From positions 2,732,678 through 2,796,677 of the forward strand of contig OX465110.1 in assembly GCA_949987565.1 (NCBI GenBank): a DNA stretch of 64,000 bases, given 5' to 3'. Source of the stretch: Luidia sarsii. Lineage: Eukaryota; Echinodermata; Asteroidea; Paxillosida; Luidiidae. Positions 59,469-64,000 of this stretch are shown here, one piece after another. Position 1 is the first letter of the stretch. The number at the start of each line of letters is the position of its first letter. The notes below the pieces were generated by a model. That model was given only the letters and a program-made list of their open reading frames with translations, did no database searches and had not been told where the DNA came from. A program made the translations under genes and the position numbers.

Positions 59469-62400
59469 GTAAGTGCTAAGCCTTGCCCGTGTTGCACCTT
59501 ATTTCGGTAGAGAACGCTCATCAGCTGGTCGTCCTTAACACTCCATCCTGGCAAAGCTGTGAATTAATTTCTTTCATTTCTTTTTGTTTTTAGTTTCCTT
59601 AATTTGGGATGCTTTGAAGCAGACACTCATGGTTATGCTTCTCTGCATTCCTTTTTTCCGATTCGCTGAAAGTTGTGCTTTTTGTTACCTAACCACTGAC
59701 TGATGGAGTGACAGCTGACTGACGCTAGAGTACTAGACGTCAAAAAATCTGTGCATTTCATTTTATTGATGTACACGTGTACATGTACATGTAGATTGGG
59801 AGGGCCTGGGCGCAATTTCATAGAGCCGCCTAAGGGTGTTAATCTGCTAAAAGCATGAAATACTGTATCTTCCTTGTGTAAACAGGATTACAAACCACAC
59901 TGTGATGTGATGCCAATTGCTTTTGACTTGCACATGTATTCCTCTCTTCATTACGTACCATGAAACAACGGTGATGTTTGGGTTGTCAAAGTGATCCTAC
60001 GAATCATGAATGATTGTGCTTATTAAGCAAATTTTAGCGCTTAAGGGGCTTTTATGAAATTGGCCGCTGATCTTACGATCCAAGCAGGACCTTTTCTCAA
60101 AGGCAGAATTATTTATATTGATATTGATGAAAACAAATTTAACTGCTGACCAAAGAAGGCGGTTCAATTTAAAGGTCTCTCTGTGAAATCCGAAAGTCTT
60201 AAAAACCATCAACAAATTAATGGTAGAAATACAGGCTGTCTGTCTGAGAAGTTTCTTGTGGTTTTGGTCGGCAAAGCTTTCTAAAAAACCAAGAGGTCCA
60301 GTGCAAACTCAGTGCCAGTGCCTCTCTCGGGGAAAAGCACTTCTGTGTGTATTTAAAAGAAGGTACAGTACATGTAGTGAATGGGCAAGGGTTGTGGTAG
60401 TCTAACTAAACCTAAAACGTTCAACCTCTCTCACCTCAACTCCAGAGTGACATGTAAATCTAGACTCTTGATTTGCTTGTTCAATCACTGTCCACTGTCT
60501 TCATCTCTTTTCAGTTTCATTGGTCATTTCACATTTTACGTGTCCATGTACACATGTACAGTATACCATCAATATCACCCCGTGAACCCTTCATTTCAAA
60601 ATAGTCTTCTTCTTTTTTTTATCTGAAGTGAACGGTCTTAAATGTCACTATCTGAAAGAACAAACCAATGATTAATGTAAATTAATTCACACCATTTTTA
60701 TATTTTTTTATTTTGGGTCATTTTTTTTTAAATTGAAGTGATCGGTCTTAAATGTCACTATCTAAATAAACAAACCAATGTTTAATGTAAATTAATTCAC
60801 ACCAATTTAATGTTTGTTTTATTTTGGGTTTGTTTAAATTGTCAATTAAGCGCTTGTTTGCTTATTTAAGGACCCCTTGCCCATACTGAACCGTAGACTG
60901 GCTGTTGTAAGATAAATTGATAACTTGCACTTACTGTAGCATTGGAGATGTTAAAGATAATTCTCTGTGTATGCTCTTTGCCTTGGTAATGTACAGTAGT
61001 TTAGTGGTGGGCCCATTGCACATAGGGTCCATGAGATAACATAGCATGGTGTTTGTGCTACGTGTATACAAACTCACTACATGTCTTAGACAACATAATA
61101 ATGCAAATGCAAAGCAAATGAAAAATACAGCCGCTTTACGAAGTTACGAATCATTGTCTTGAGTGAAAGGAGGCAAGAACATGTGGTGAGAAATCCGCTC
61201 TGTGCACGGCCCTTAGAGGGCGCTATTTGCTTTGATCACTGCATCGTGTTGGTTGTGTAATGTGTATTACTATTAGGAGAGCCCAATGGAGTCACAGTCG
61301 GGATGTCATCCTGCAGACGTTTTTTCTCTCTTTGAAATGGCGTCGACTCAACCTGTCAGAACACATTGTGTACATTACAGTACATGTGCACAGAGCATTG
61401 TTGACATTGTTTTGCTGGCAATAATGCTTTGTGTATTTACCTCAGGTTACCATTGTACAGGATCCACACTGACCTGCTTCAAACAGACACAAGAACACGC
61501 CTTCCCCGAAAAAAACCCAGAGGCCACACAGGCCAGTGGCTCCTTTTTTTTACTGGCCTTGGTGTCACGTAAAAGCTGACCTCTTTGAGGGCCAGTTCGG
61601 CCTTGACCTTTATTGACCCCTTGACATTTGACCTGCGATTGCCATCGTACAAAATCTCTTGGTGCCCTGCCCACTAGCCTCTATGGCTGCAATGAGGAAC
61701 AATAATTAATGGCCCAAATTGGCTCTGAACCAAACAAGAAAAAGATTACACAAATTCCAGACTCCATCTTACCCCTTCCGGACAATAACATGGAAAAGGT
61801 ATCATCAAAAATGGTGACAGTCACACAAGCACTTCTTGTAAAAAAACAAAAATCAACTGTTTACAATTTTTGTTTTTTTGGGGGAGTTAGAGAGTGACTT
61901 CCGCCTTCATGAATTTCCTGCGAATGAAAAAGGACAGTTTTTCCTTCCTGCTTAAAAAGAAATGGGTTTTATGTGCACAGTATAGTGATGTGGACAATTT
62001 TCATTTTATTTTTTCATCCTATCTTGGGAAAGATATCTTCTTGAATGAAAAAGTCCAGGTGTGAATTTTCAAACTGTTTTTATTTTTCTGACTTTTTTCA
62101 TATCAATTCCTTTCAATCTACATGTAATAATCATTCCAGACTGTGTATTTGTACACTTATGTAGATATACATCCCTACATTAATTTCCTTTAGTTTTTTT
62201 TTGTGTGGAGGGATTTTAAAACAGTACATTAACGCTTCAGTTGATCCAGATGTGTTGTGCCTATGTTTTTAAAGGAGGATGGTTTTTGCTTGACTTGAGA
62301 AGCCATCCTTTTTTTCACTATGACATTCCTCGTCTGTGGCAGTGTGCCATATGGGCAGTGTTGACGAATGACAACTAACTGTGAGCCTTGTGTAGTGAAT

Positions 62401-63560
62401 GCTTTTTGTGCTTCTCGTTTTATTTGTAGCCCGTCATTTTTTTGTCCTGGCTTGTATTTTAAGTAGCCCTAAATCCCTAATATCCTCTTGGTTATCTTTG
62501 ATCAGACATATTTACACGCAGGAAATGGATTGAAAATCTCATCCCCCCTTTTTCTCCCATTGACTTCACACTTTTTATACAGGTTTTGTCTGTTCTGGTA
62601 ACTCTTCTAATTTCTGAATACCGCAGGAAACAAGATACTGTACGATATACACACGTACCAAACCCCAGACGAACAAACATTTGTATGACAGGAAACAATA
62701 CCCTGTTTGCTTAGAACTTTGATTTATTTCACATCAAAACAAAATAACAGTACATGTATACAGTACGGTATATAAATGGACACAGAACACATTTTGTATT
62801 GGCTTCTATTGTACGTGTACAAGTATATACTGTACTTCAAAGACTTGTGTGGACATTGTGTACATTCAAACTGCCCTTTAGTTTAGAGTCGAAGCCAAGC
62901 CAAGTAATTGAACAAATACAATAAGTAAAGATTTTAATTGAAGCCCCAGAGGTCTACTAGTACAAAGTCCTGCCTTATCTCCTGCCAAATGCATGTACCT
63001 TGTTGGCGGGAGCCATTCTGGTCAAAGTTCGTGATCACTATCGCACGCCTCACTTGCACTTTGTGCAACCAAGTCCCTGTGACTCTGCTGCATGTACTGT
63101 ACGTTGTACTTTGTAAGTTTGTATGCATGCGAGCGCAACGCACAGTACCGGACAATTGGCATGGCATGTTTGCGTATTGCTAGTGTGTAGTGTGTAGTCT
63201 TGTGGACAAGACTGCGGCCCGAAGATACATTTACTGTAGCTGTGTGGTTACATACATTGTACATATATACGTAGTTATTTGCACAACCCTCCCCCAGTTT
63301 TCTTCTTGAAAACCCAAATCCTCCATTTGTTGTGTGTGTCGTGTCCCAACCCCTCCCAACTAACCCGGTTGTTTTTTACCACTTTTGAATACAGACTCCG
63401 TTCAAGAGCGTGTTAAACAAGTGATGCATCTCCCATCCATCCATGTGCCAAACCTTTACAAACCAATGTTTGTGATAAGACGTGAGAGGAATGCCCATTT
63501 CCTTGCCCGTTTTGTGACCTTTGGCCTCTCTTATTATTTTGTGCACTGAACGTTTGATTG
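59469..63560. other. Probable intron of the candidate SLC12 gene
   Basis: AT-rich. A duplicated 60-base stretch containing CGGTCTTAAATGTCACTATC occurs at 60630-60690 and 60741-60800. TACATG motifs and a half fold-back (60070-60105) are present. A 26-base exon may lie at 63395-63420. Nothing else recognised. Confidence 0.45.
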
Positions 63561-64000
63561 TGTAGTGGCTGTGTCTGAATTTGTTGTGGCCGGAGATTGC
63601 ACACATGTCTATGGGTGTTGGCTGCAGCCGTTGGCGTGTGGCTTCCATAGACTTGTGCGTAATGCTAAGCCATAGCCTCTGAAGTTGTCGTGGCTGGAGA
63701 TTGCACACATGTCTATGGGTGTTGGCTGCAGCCGTTGGCGTGTGGCTTCCATAGACTTGTGAGTAATGCTAAGCCATAGCCTCTGAAGTTGTCGTGGCTG
63801 GAGATTGCACACGTGTCTATGGGTGTTGGCAGCAGCCGTTGGCGTGTGGCTTCCATAGACTTGTGCGTAATGCTAAGCCATAGCCTCTGAGGTTGTCGTG
63901 GCTGGAGATTGCACACATGTCTATGGGTGTTGGCAGCAGCCGTTGGCGTGTGGCTTCCATAGACTTGTGAGTAATGCTAAGCCATAGCCTCTGAGGTTGT
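63560..64000 (+). repeat. 104-bp satellite running off the window
   Basis: GCACACATGTCTATGGGTGT recurs every 104 bases (63599, 63703, 63807, 63911), with GTTGGCGTGTGGCTTCCATA in each unit. Short open frames on the minus strand come from the repeat. Variants alternate between units (GTGCGTAATG, GTGAGTAATG), hinting at a two-unit higher-order repeat. Confidence 0.92.

Noticed and set aside
63413..63916. Overlapping minus-strand frames with repeated CNLQPRQLQRL
   Set aside because: Frames cycle with the 104-bp satellite and do not continue across units.

Overview
This is a window of animal nuclear DNA, not bacterial. Genes are split by GT-AG introns and exons are GC-rich within AT-rich flanks. 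There are many short inverted-repeat transposons, tRNA-derived SINEs and TACATG-type palindromic microsatellites. The gene content, (CCCTAA)-like repeats and abundant TAGGCCTA-type motifs suit an invertebrate deuterostome (echinoderm, hemichordate or cephalochordate). I cannot name the species.

Layout. 1-4,349: two plus-strand histamine N-methyltransferase-like (HNMT-like) genes, the first cut by the window start. 8,674-13,741: a complete seven-exon SLC38A7-type amino-acid transporter. 13,742-20,476: a repeat field with a copied HNMT-like fragment, a 42-bp satellite, a SINE, a cluster of tiny transposon ends, and a small transposon carrying a telomere-like core. 20,477-29,854: two intact minus-strand HNMT-like genes of 292 residues each, separated by repeats including a nested transposon (22,765-25,190). 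35,114-40,526: a 5.4-kb segment bounded by perfect 34-bp inverted repeats and a 5-bp target duplication. It contains a three-exon, 409-residue gene and a convergent, partly resolved second gene. 44,643-53,876: a complete ten-exon IST1 (ESCRT-III associated) gene. 56,855 onward: probable first exons of an SLC12-type cation-chloride cotransporter. The window ends in a 104-bp satellite.

The host genes are housekeeping or metabolic: lysosomal glutamine export, endosomal membrane remodelling, small-amine methylation and perhaps chloride cotransport. SLC38A7, IST1 and SLC12A4 all lie on human chromosome 16q, so the order here may be ancestral linkage. The HNMT-like genes form a local cluster whose last exons are unusually uniform, suggesting gene conversion.

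The best candidate for something undescribed is the 35,114-40,526 element. Its protein has YIAG and RGGL motifs reminiscent of transposase C-termini. Its TIR and TSD do not match a superfamily I can name. Its ends recur in miniature at 17,560-17,642, separated by repeated 5-bp TTCTA spacers.
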